A DNA stretch of 64,000 bases from Thiodiazotropha sp040506275 (GTDB lineage: Bacteria; Pseudomonadota; Gammaproteobacteria; Chromatiales; Chromatiaceae): assembly GCA_040506275.1 (NCBI GenBank), contig JBEVXD010000002.1:1-64000 (forward strand), written 5' to 3'. Under the pieces are notes generated by a model. The model did no database searches and was not told where the DNA came from. It saw only the letters and a program-made list of their open reading frames with translations. The translations under genes were made by a program, and so were the position numbers. Positions 26,262-33,354 of this stretch are shown piece after piece; the first letter of the stretch is position 1, and each line of letters begins with the position of its first letter.

Positions 26262-27413
26262 ATGGCCTGGAACGAACCGGGTGGAAACGGTAAAGATCCT
26301 TGGAGTGGCAAGGGCGGCGATCAAGGTCCACCGGACCTAGATGAAGTTGTAAAGAAACTACAAGATAAGCTGGGCGGAATCTTCGGTGGGGGCAAATCCT
26401 CGCGTGGAGACTCCTCCATCGGCGGAGGATCCGGACCAGGATCCAAATCGATCGGATTTGTAGCAGTTATTGTGCTACTTGTCTGGCTAGCTAGTGGTAT
26501 CTACATTATCGATGCCCCTGAACGTGGTGTTGTATTGCGTTTTGGCGCATACCATGAAACCACAAAGCCTGGTCCCCACTGGCATATACCCTTCCCGATT
26601 GAAAGGGTAATTTCCGTGAATGTGGATCAGATAACCTCATTCAGGCACAAGGCCCAGATGTTGACCAGAGACGAGAATATCGTCGATGTGGAATTTACCA
26701 TCCAGTCCCGAATTCTGGATGCTGCAGATTACCTCTTTCAGGATCGTGATCCCGATAAAACCATGCGTGATGCAACAGAGACTGCAGTGCGTGAGATAAT
26801 TGGTAAAAGTGATCTTGATTTTATCCTGACTCAGGGCCGTGGTGCGATTGCTGATCGAATCAAGCAGGGTGCTCAGGGCCTGATAGACGATTACAAGGCT
26901 GGTCTATTGATCACCAGTGTGAATATGCAGCCAGCCAAGCCACCTGAACAGGTTAAAAGCGCATTTGATGATGCGATCAAAGCCCGAGAGGATAAGGAGA
27001 AGCTTGAAAACCAGGCTGAAGCTTATGCCAATGAAGTGGTACCCCGTGCCCGAGGCGCGGCAGCGCGCCAACTGGCTGATGCAAGTGCATACAAGGATCG
27101 GGTGATTGCTGAGGCAGAGGGTGATGTGAGTCGTTTTCTTGCGGTTCTCAAAGAGTATCAAAAGGAACCCAAGGTTACCCGGGATCGTATCTATCTTGAG
27201 GCAGTGGAAACTATGCTGGGTCAGACCAGTAAAGTCATGCTGGATACCGAGGCGGGGAACAGCCTGATGTACTTACCTCTGGATAAGCTGATTCAAGGGG
27301 TGGACAAGGACAATAGCAGCAGGAATACATCGATCGGGAGGAGTGATAGTTCTCGCCCAACAGATGAGAGCACAAAATTCCGTAATGTCGATCGCACCAG
27401 GGGAGTACGTTGA
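26262..27413 (+). CDS. hflK: SPFH-family FtsH regulator HflK
   Basis: A 383-residue inner-membrane protein with a Gly/Asp-rich cytoplasmic N terminus (MAWNEPGGNGKDPW at its start), one membrane segment near 66-86 (IGFVAVIVLLVWLASGIYII), and an SPFH domain (PERGVVLRFGAYHETTKPGP). A long helical, charged region follows (DDAIKAREDKEKLENQAEAY). With HflC it forms a periplasm-facing cage around FtsH and limits its proteolysis. The ATG at 26262 has ggag 7 bases upstream; a TTG at 26250 is in frame but gives an atypical start. Its stop overlaps the hflC start (TGATG). Confidence 0.95.
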   Translation: MAWNEPGGNGKDPWSGKGGDQGPPDLDEVVKKLQDKLGGIFGGGKSSRGDSSIGGGSGPGSKSIGFVAVIVLLVWLASGIYIIDAPERGVVLRFGAYHETTKPGPHWHIPFPIERVISVNVDQITSFRHKAQMLTRDENIVDVEFTIQSRILDAADYLFQDRDPDKTMRDATETAVREIIGKSDLDFILTQGRGAIADRIKQGAQGLIDDYKAGLLITSVNMQPAKPPEQVKSAFDDAIKAREDKEKLENQAEAYANEVVPRARGAAARQLADASAYKDRVIAEAEGDVSRFLAVLKEYQKEPKVTRDRIYLEAVETMLGQTSKVMLDTEAGNSLMYLPLDKLIQGVDKDNSSRNTSIGRSDSSRPTDESTKFRNVDRTRGVR

Positions 27414-28279
27414 TGAAATCATCTAAAATTATATTCCCTATTGTCGCCATCGCTGCTGTGGGGCTTTACTCAGCCGCCTTTATCGTTAACCAATGGGAAG
27501 TGGCTCTGAAACTTCGGTTGGGTGAGATAGTTGCAACTGATTACAAGCCCGGTCTGCATTTAATGGTGCCATTGGTTAATAATGTTAAGACCTTTGATGC
27601 CCGTATTCAGACCATGGATTCCCGTCCTGAGCGATTTCTGACAGCTGAAAAGAAAGATGTAATTGTTGACTATTTCGCCAAATGGCGGATTGCCAATGCT
27701 GCTCAGTATTTTCGTTCGACAGGGGGTAGCCTGGACAAAACAGCTCGACTGTTACAAGAGCGCATCAACACCAATCTGCGTGACGAGTTTGGTAAAAGGA
27801 CTGTGCAGGATGTTATCTCTGGTGAACGTACAGAAATTATGGATAAGTTGACCAAAGATTCAGATGTCATGGCATCTGAACTGGGTGTCGAGATCCTGGA
27901 TGTGCGTGTCAAACAGATCGATCTACCACCAGAAGTCAGCGAGTCAGTCTATCAACGTATGAGGGCTGAGCGTGAACGGGTGGCCAGAGATCTACGCGCA
28001 AAAGGTGCTGAAGCCGCTGAGCGAATCCAGGCCAATGCTGATCGGGAGCGTGTTGTTATCGTTGCTGACGCTTATCGTGAAGCAGAGATATTGCGTGGTG
28101 AAGGTGACGGTAAAGCAGCTGAGACTTATGCCAACGCTTATAAGCAGAACAGTGAGTTTTACGCCTTCTATCGGAGCCTGAATGCTTATAAAAACAGCTT
28201 CAAGGACTCATCGGATGTGATGGTGTTGCAACCTGATTCTGACTTTTTCCGCTATTTGAAAAACAGTTCTGGTCAGTAA
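27413..28279 (+). CDS. hflC: SPFH-family FtsH regulator HflC
   Basis: A 288-residue partner of HflK. It has an N-terminal membrane anchor (SKIIFPIVAIAAVGLYSAAF), an SPFH domain (NQWEVALKLRLGEIVATDYK, LHLMVPLVNNVKTFDARIQT) and helical repeats (VYQRMRAERERVARDLRAKG, DAYREAEILRGEGDG). Start ATG overlaps the hflK stop by one base, so translation is coupled. It is followed by a 13-bp perfect hairpin at 28289-28318. Confidence 0.95.
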   Translation: MKSSKIIFPIVAIAAVGLYSAAFIVNQWEVALKLRLGEIVATDYKPGLHLMVPLVNNVKTFDARIQTMDSRPERFLTAEKKDVIVDYFAKWRIANAAQYFRSTGGSLDKTARLLQERINTNLRDEFGKRTVQDVISGERTEIMDKLTKDSDVMASELGVEILDVRVKQIDLPPEVSESVYQRMRAERERVARDLRAKGAEAAERIQANADRERVVIVADAYREAEILRGEGDGKAAETYANAYKQNSEFYAFYRSLNAYKNSFKDSSDVMVLQPDSDFFRYLKNSSGQ

Positions 28280-28288
28280 CCTCCAATA

Positions 28289-28318
28289 CCCCATCTTCAG
28301 CTCTGGCTGAAGATGGGG
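28289..28318 (+). terminator. Stem-loop after hflC
   Basis: ccccatcttcagc (28289-28301) pairs perfectly with gctgaagatgggg (28306-28318) around a 4-base loop, ten bases after the hflC stop. No T run follows, so it may stabilise the 3' end or stop transcription only with help. Confidence 0.6.
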
Positions 28319-28358
28319 GCTCCCTTGTTGATTAGGTGTCGACAGGTATACATTTTTT

Positions 28359-28472
28359 CATCATATGAAAATCAACTAACCCGTTGATGGACAATAGTTG
28401 TCCACTCTGGGAAAATGGCCTGCGGCCTGCTAGGCAGCAAACACTGGACCGGGATGCTCCCGGTTTTTTTTT
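28359..28472 (+). ncRNA. Candidate structured small RNA or leader in the hflC-DUF2065 gap
   Basis: A promoter-like pair TTGTTG (28325-28330) and TATACA (28347-28352), 16 bases apart, would start a transcript of about 114 nt. It would contain the stem ggacaa-tag-ttgtcc (28389-28403), ctgc-tag-gcag (28427-28437) and an intrinsic terminator (28448-28472). No ORF is present. It may be a free small RNA or an attenuated leader for DUF2065. The assignment is inference. Confidence 0.35.
28448..28472 (+). terminator. Intrinsic terminator upstream of DUF2065
   Basis: accggga-tgc-tcccggt (28448-28464) forms a perfect 7-bp stem followed by nine T residues. It ends 12 bases before the DUF2065 start codon, leaving room for little more than a ribosome site, which is an odd place unless it acts as an attenuator or ends a small RNA. 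Confidence 0.85.
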
Positions 28473-28484
28473 GGGGAATGACAG

Positions 28485-28670
28485 ATGTGGCATGATCTGC
28501 TGGTGGCTTTGGCTCTGTTGTTGGTGATTGAAGGCATATGGCCTTTTTTAAACCCTAACGGAATGCGCTCAATCCTGCTGATGATTGCCCAACACGATAA
28601 CCGTTCCATGCGCCTCAGTGGCCTGGTCAGTATGGTTTCTGGTGTCATTCTGCTTTATCTGGTGAATTGA
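28485..28670 (+). CDS. DUF2065 (YjeT-like) small membrane protein
   Basis: A 61-residue protein with two membrane helices (MWHDLLVALALLLVIEGIWP and LSGLVSMVSGVILLYLV) joined by a basic loop (NPNGMRSILLMIAQHDNRSM), the pattern of DUF2065/YjeT. It is conserved between hflC and hisZ/purA in gammaproteobacteria. The role is unknown. A strong terminator just before the start suggests its expression depends on read-through. Confidence 0.88.
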   Translation: MWHDLLVALALLLVIEGIWPFLNPNGMRSILLMIAQHDNRSMRLSGLVSMVSGVILLYLVN

Positions 28671-28678
28671 TCTTGGCG

Positions 28679-29863
28679 ATGATGGAAAACGAACGTTGGA
28701 TTTTGCCTGACGGCATTGATGAGGTGCTTCCTCGGGAAGCAGCAGTGATTGAGAGTAAACGTAGAGAACTGCTGGATCTCTATCGCAGCTGGGGTTATGA
28801 CTATGTCATTCCCCCATTTGTCGAATTTCTGGACTCTCTATTAACGGGTACCGGTAGCGATCTCGATTTAAATACCTTCAAACTGACCGATCAGATGAGT
28901 GGCAGATTGATGGGGGTTCGCGCTGATATTACCCCGCAGGCTGCAAGAATCGATGCCCATCGAATACGCGCTCAGAGTCCAACACGGCTATGCTACCTGG
29001 GCACGGTGCTTCATACCCGTTCAGATGGATTTGCCGGGACAAGAAGTCCACTCCAAATCGGTGCTGAGTTGTATGGACATTGTGGGGTTGAGAGCGATAT
29101 CGAAATATTGCGCCTGATGATGGAGACATTGGACAAGACCGGAGTCCAGGATGTCTATCTCGACCTGGGTCATGTTGGCATCTTCAAAGGGCTGGCCAAG
29201 CAGGCAGGATTGAATAAGTCTCAGGAGACTGAACTCTTTGATGCACTTCAACGTAAGGCATTACCCGAGGTTGAAACCCTGCTTGCGTCGTTTGAGATAG
29301 CACCTGAACATGCGTCGATGCTTTCACGTCTAGGCGAGCTGAATGGTGACAAAGCCCTCAGCCAGGCAAAACTGGATCTCAAGCACGCGTCACCTTCTGT
29401 AATAGAGGCATTGGATTATCTGCAGGCAATGGCTGACCTTATAGCGCAATGGTTGCCCGATGTGCCGGTCCATTTTGATCTTGCTGAGTTAAGAGGCTAT
29501 CACTTCCATACCGGGGTTGTTTTTGCTGCATTCGTACCTGGAAATGGTAAGGAGATTGCCCGGGGTGGGCGTTATGATGCCATTGGTAGCGTTTTCGGAC
29601 GAGCCAGGCCTGCTACAGGTTTCAGTACCGACCTTAAGAATCTGATTCGTGTTGCTCAATCCACGCTGGACAGGGTGGACGAATCCTCAATATTTGCACC
29701 CAATTCAGATGATCCCAGGTTGCACCAGGAGATTGTCCGATTGCGTAGCGAGGGGCATCGAGTGATCTGTGCCCTGCCTGGTCAGTCTGGGGGAGCCGTC
29801 GATATGGGGTGTGAGCAACAACTTCAGTGCGTTGACGATCACTGGATACTTATTTCTGTTTGA
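28679..29863 (+). CDS. hisZ: ATP phosphoribosyltransferase regulatory subunit
   Basis: A HisRS-like paralog without tRNA-charging activity that activates the short-form HisG in histidine synthesis. Visible class II synthetase blocks: WILPDGIDEVLPREAAVIES, GYDYVIPPFVEFLDSLL, GVRADITPQAARIDAHRI, CYLGTVLHT and FHTGVVFAAFVPGNGKEIARGGRYD split across the C-terminal part. Start may be ATG 28679 or 28682; a TTG at 28667 is also in frame. It overlaps no neighbour and precedes purA by 83 bases, as in many gammaproteobacteria with short HisG. Confidence 0.93.
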   Translation: MMENERWILPDGIDEVLPREAAVIESKRRELLDLYRSWGYDYVIPPFVEFLDSLLTGTGSDLDLNTFKLTDQMSGRLMGVRADITPQAARIDAHRIRAQSPTRLCYLGTVLHTRSDGFAGTRSPLQIGAELYGHCGVESDIEILRLMMETLDKTGVQDVYLDLGHVGIFKGLAKQAGLNKSQETELFDALQRKALPEVETLLASFEIAPEHASMLSRLGELNGDKALSQAKLDLKHASPSVIEALDYLQAMADLIAQWLPDVPVHFDLAELRGYHFHTGVVFAAFVPGNGKEIARGGRYDAIGSVFGRARPATGFSTDLKNLIRVAQSTLDRVDESSIFAPNSDDPRLHQEIVRLRSEGHRVICALPGQSGGAVDMGCEQQLQCVDDHWILISV

Positions 29864-29908
29864 TTTTGAAACTATTTCTGTAAGAATCGACGGGTTTTGT
29901 AATAAAAA

Positions 29909-29925
29909 GTCCGGCAACGGCCGGA
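29909..29925 (+). terminator. Weak stem-loop between hisZ and purA
   Basis: tccgg and ccgga enclose caacgg at 29910-29925, preceded by an A run and followed by tataacgatttt. It could be a weak terminator for hisZ or a feature of the purA leader. Confidence 0.35.
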
Positions 29926-29946
29926 TATAACGATTTTGAGAGAGCC

Positions 29947-31239
29947 ATGGGCAAGAATGTCGTAATTATCGGAACACAGTGGGGAGACGAGGGTAAAGGT
30001 AAGGTCGTAGACCTGCTGACTGACAAAGCGTCTGCCGTGGTCAGATTTCAAGGCGGTCACAATGCAGGCCATACCTTGGTTATCGATGGCAAGCAGACAG
30101 TACTGCATCTTATACCCTCAGGTGTTCTGCGTGATGGTGTCCGGTGTCTGATCGGGAATGGTGTCGTACTTGCCCCGGACGCGTTACTGGAGGAGATCGA
30201 CATGCTGGAGAAGAGCGGAGTTCCCGCGTCTGATCGCATGGGGATTTCTGAGTCCTGTCCTCTGATTCTTCCCTATCACATTGCGCTGGATGCGGCACGC
30301 GAGAAGGCTCGCGGCAAGAAGGCGATAGGTACAACAGGCCGTGGCATTGGCCCTGCCTATGAGGATAAGATCTCGAGAAGGGGTATCCGCTTAGGCGAGA
30401 TCTTTGATCAATCACATATCTCTGAGCGCTTGCGTGAGGTGATGGATTACCATAATTTCGCGCTCAAGCATCTGTTTGAGTATGGCGAGGTTGATTATCA
30501 GCAAGTACTCGATCAGTTACTTGAGCAGGCTCAACGCTTGGAACCTATGGTCGAGGACGTGACAGGCACGCTTCATCAACTGCGTCGGGAAGGTAAGCAC
30601 GTCATGTTTGAAGGGGCTCAGGGTGCCCTGTTGGATATTGATCATGGTACCTATCCCTATGTCACCTCTTCCAATACGACTGCTGGTGGTGCCGCCACTG
30701 GTACAGGTGTGGGGCCACGATATATCGACTATGTCTTGGGCATAGTTAAGGCTTATACCACTCGCGTAGGCGCTGGTCCGTTTCCAACTGAACTCTTTGA
30801 CGATGCAGGCAACCACCTGGGGACCAAAGGACATGAATTTGGTGCAACCACTGGGCGTAAAAGGCGATGTGGTTGGTTAGACAGTATTGCCTTGCGCCGC
30901 TCTCTGGAAATAAACAGTGTTAGCGGAATCTGCATCACCAAGCTTGATGTCCTTGATGGCTTGGATAAGATAAAAATCTGTGTTGCCTACAAACTGGATG
31001 GTCAGGAGGTCACAACACCACCTTCGGGAGCAGATCTCTTCGAGAAATGCGAACCAATCTATATAGAAATGCCGGGTTGGCAGGAGTCGACAGTGGGCAT
31101 TACTGAATACGATCAGTTACCGACAGCAGCCAAGGAATACTTGAGCAAAATTGAAGCGTTGTGCGAGACTCCGATCGATATTGTTTCTACGGGACCTGAT
31201 AGAAACGAGACGATTATCCGCTGCCATCCCTTTAATTGA
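29947..31239 (+). CDS. purA: Adenylosuccinate synthetase
   Basis: A 430-residue enzyme joining IMP and aspartate with GTP in the AMP branch of purine synthesis. Motifs: GTQWGDEGKGKVVDLL at the P-loop, FQGGHNAGHTLVIDG, IGTTGRGIGPAYEDKISRRG, FEGAQGALLDIDHGTYPYVT, RVGAGPFPTEL and RRCGWLDSIALRRSLEINSV. Length is standard. It ends the conserved block that began at nnr. Confidence 0.97.
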   Translation: MGKNVVIIGTQWGDEGKGKVVDLLTDKASAVVRFQGGHNAGHTLVIDGKQTVLHLIPSGVLRDGVRCLIGNGVVLAPDALLEEIDMLEKSGVPASDRMGISESCPLILPYHIALDAAREKARGKKAIGTTGRGIGPAYEDKISRRGIRLGEIFDQSHISERLREVMDYHNFALKHLFEYGEVDYQQVLDQLLEQAQRLEPMVEDVTGTLHQLRREGKHVMFEGAQGALLDIDHGTYPYVTSSNTTAGGAATGTGVGPRYIDYVLGIVKAYTTRVGAGPFPTELFDDAGNHLGTKGHEFGATTGRKRRCGWLDSIALRRSLEINSVSGICITKLDVLDGLDKIKICVAYKLDGQEVTTPPSGADLFEKCEPIYIEMPGWQESTVGITEYDQLPTAAKEYLSKIEALCETPIDIVSTGPDRNETIIRCHPFN

Positions 31240-31375
31240 TATTTGACTATTAACCCGGCAACCGCTTTGAGACATTCCGTGTCCATTGCGGTGAGCCTGG
31301 CTAATCTTTCCTTGTCAGAATAATTCTTAATCAAACCGATGCTGGGAACTTGTTGAAGCAAGATTGTGATCGCAG

Positions 31376-31825
31376 TCACTTTTCGAGCAGTACCAGACGG
31401 GTTTGGGATAGCTTGTCGTGCCATGCCATTTTTTCTGGATCGAACACTATCCAAATAAACCCTAGGCCTATACTCAGGATGGAGAGAATTGCTGCAAAGT
31501 GACGCTTTAAAGCATCCCCCCAACCAACAGGTCTGCCATCCATACGTACCAGTTTAAGTCGCCAGGCACGCATACCAAGCGTTTGACCTCCCCATACCCA
31601 AAATCCCACAAAGAATAATAAAGGTATGATTTCAAATACAAATAATTGAAAGATTAGAAGCCAGTTACCACTGGGATTGCCAAATGGCAGGGTTACGATT
31701 GCTGTGGCGACAAACACCAGAGCCGTTAACAGCAGAGCATCGTAGAAAATGGCGCCGAGACGTCGTAGTAATCCAGGCACTGCAGCCTCGGATAGGTCAT
31801 TGGTAATATTTGTCTTTGAAATCAT
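31376..31825 (-). CDS. RDD family membrane protein
   Basis: A 149-residue protein with three to four membrane segments. GLLRRLGAIFYDALLLTALV places the Arg and Asp of the RDD name in the first helix, GGQTLGMRAWRLKLVRMDG follows the second helix, and a late FDPEKMAWHDKLSQTRLV is the family C-terminal signature. RDD proteins include transporters and uncharacterised membrane proteins; no function can be fixed here. It is convergent with purA. Confidence 0.9.
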   Translation of the reverse strand: MISKTNITNDLSEAAVPGLLRRLGAIFYDALLLTALVFVATAIVTLPFGNPSGNWLLIFQLFVFEIIPLLFFVGFWVWGGQTLGMRAWRLKLVRMDGRPVGWGDALKRHFAAILSILSIGLGFIWIVFDPEKMAWHDKLSQTRLVLLEK

Positions 31826-31967
31826 TAACAGTGATCAGTAAATAAAGATAAGAAAATCAAGGGTAAACCCTAACGCTCGCGAGCAATAATCCGAATTTGA
31901 AAATTGATGGTAAACATCCATACTTAGGGTTCATGTTGGATGGCATGTAAATACGGGGAGCCATAAT

Positions 31968-32366
31968 ATGGAACATAGATGTGACCACAGAAAGTTAATT
32001 TCTTGTGAAATCATAATAAACGACCGTAAACTCGGTAGGATGAAAGGGAAGATTCGGAATATAAGCCTTAGTGGTATGTTAATCGATATTGGTGAAAGCT
32101 CACAGCAGTTAAGTACCATTGTCGAGGTTTCTTTTCCAGTTAAGGCCTGTGGCGGCACCAATCAATGTAAGACCAAGGCTATGGTTGTACACCAGCAATC
32201 GGGTTGTCTTGGACTGATGTTCAGCGAGTTGGATGCCAAAGTCAGACAAATGCTCCGTAAAACGCTGTATGGTTATGCAACAGTGGCTGAACGAGCATAC
32301 CTCTACCAGGGTTACTCAGGCAGTAGCCAGGGTATGACCAAAGGATTTACAGCCTCCACCCACTAA
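31968..32366 (+). CDS. PilZ-domain c-di-GMP receptor-like protein
   Basis: A 132-residue single-domain protein. The two c-di-GMP contacts are present: RCDHR (RxxxR, residues 4-8) at the extreme N terminus and NISLSG (NxSxxG) in GKIRNISLSGMLIDIG. A beta-barrel pattern follows and the C terminus is helical (KVRQMLRKTLYGYATVAERA). It is therefore likely competent to bind c-di-GMP. It stands alone with its own terminator, so its target cannot be deduced from neighbours. Confidence 0.88.
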   Translation: MEHRCDHRKLISCEIIINDRKLGRMKGKIRNISLSGMLIDIGESSQQLSTIVEVSFPVKACGGTNQCKTKAMVVHQQSGCLGLMFSELDAKVRQMLRKTLYGYATVAERAYLYQGYSGSSQGMTKGFTASTH

Positions 32367-32426
32367 ATTTTCATTACCTCCTGAAAAATAAAAAAATAGG
32401 AATCCAGTCATCTGGATAGAGATTTA

Positions 32427-32451
32427 AAGACGCTTCAGGCGTCTTTTTTTT
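32427..32451 (+). terminator. Intrinsic terminator after the PilZ gene
   Basis: aagacgc-ttca-ggcgtctt (32427-32444) forms a stem followed by a run of T residues to 32451. It lies 60 bases after the PilZ stop codon. Confidence 0.85.
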
Positions 32452-32646
32452 GCCTGAAATATGTTGAATAATGCTCTATTTGATTCTTGCACTGCAATAA
32501 TAATCACCAGACTGATGAGGTGAAAAGTACAATTAGAACAATCATTTAATGTTTTTAGCTGCCATGCATTAAAAGCACTATTCGTCTGACGATAAACATA
32601 AGGTCGAATATGAACTACACAGGACAGGGTGAGTGCTTTTGAAGCA

Positions 32647-32937
32647 TACTATTAACCCGGCGACTAAGTATGTCGTCTTCAGGGTTTCAAGCCTGCCCTT
32701 GATCAAGGCGCGGCTCGCAGGCAATGGTTGTACCCTTGTCAAGAGCCGCAACACCGAGCAAGGGTTGGCTTGAAACCCCTAACAATATGATTTTTAAAAG
32801 AGAGGCCGAAGTGTGCCTGCCTGCAGACTGCGTTATCAAAACTTGCTGTAGGAGTGCTACAGCGGCGTTTTGATGCCTTGCCGCAGGCAGGCACACTTCG
32901 GCTGAAGACAACATACTTAGTCGCCGGGTTAATAGTA
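32647..32937. mobile_element. Family B MITE-like element with nested hairpins
   Basis: A 291-bp element with 36-bp terminal inverted repeats differing at one base (tactattaacccggcgacta onward at 32647-32682, complement at 32902-32937). Inside are three more inverted pairs: gggtttcaagcc against ggcttgaaaccc, the perfect 20-bp pair gccgaagtgtgcctgcctgc (32805-32824) against 32883-32902, and gctgtag/ctacagc within it. No credible ORF. A solo end of the same family is at 61188-61240. Confidence 0.85.
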
Positions 32938-32963
32938 GTGGACCTTGTGGTAAGTTCGGTAAT

Positions 32964-33063
32964 TCTCAGTGTACTCCGCTGCGTAGTCGCTCTTGTTAAG
33001 GGAGCGGCCATAAACGGCGAACGACGCCTTGCGGGGCAGACTGAGATTTGCCCTCAAATCCGC
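32964..33063. repeat. Direct repeat, copy 1 (100 bp, period 209)
   Basis: Begins tctcagtgtactccgctgcg and contains cgctcttgttaagggagcgg, a small palindrome cgctc/gagcg, then cgaacgacgcctt and gggcagactg. It matches 33173-33271 with scattered differences. It lies just after the Family B MITE, so the two may be parts of one larger composite. Confidence 0.8.
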
Positions 33064-33172
33064 AGTTGACCGCTGATATCTGTCGTAAGGTACTGATTAT
33101 GCAACATCCATTAGTGGATTTTACCCTCACCCCCTGGGTGAACTTACTAACGCTGCACGAATTTGTGAAAAA

Positions 33173-33271
33173 TCTCATTGCACCCCGCTGTGCTTTCGCT
33201 CTTGTTAAGGGAGCGGCCATTAACAGCGAACGACGCCTTACCGGGCAGACTGCGATTTTCCACAAATCCGC
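33173..33271. repeat. Direct repeat, copy 2 (period 209)
   Basis: Second copy of the 100-bp unit, 84 bases before the histidine-kinase start and followed by a T run (33273-33279). The spacer between copies, 33064-33172, shows no gene. Small ORFs in both strands across 32367-33354 look like shadows of the repeat. Confidence 0.8.
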
Positions 33272-33354
33272 GTTTTTTTAAATGTCGATATGGGATTTTC
33301 CGAATGCAGTTGTAGTCCTGATAGTCTATGGTCTTTGTGCTGGAAGGGCCTGAT

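Noticed and set aside
32854..33281. Several small ORFs on both strands in the repeat region
   Set aside because: They translate the MITE and direct-repeat sequence; the similar peptides in the two copies simply reflect the DNA repeat.
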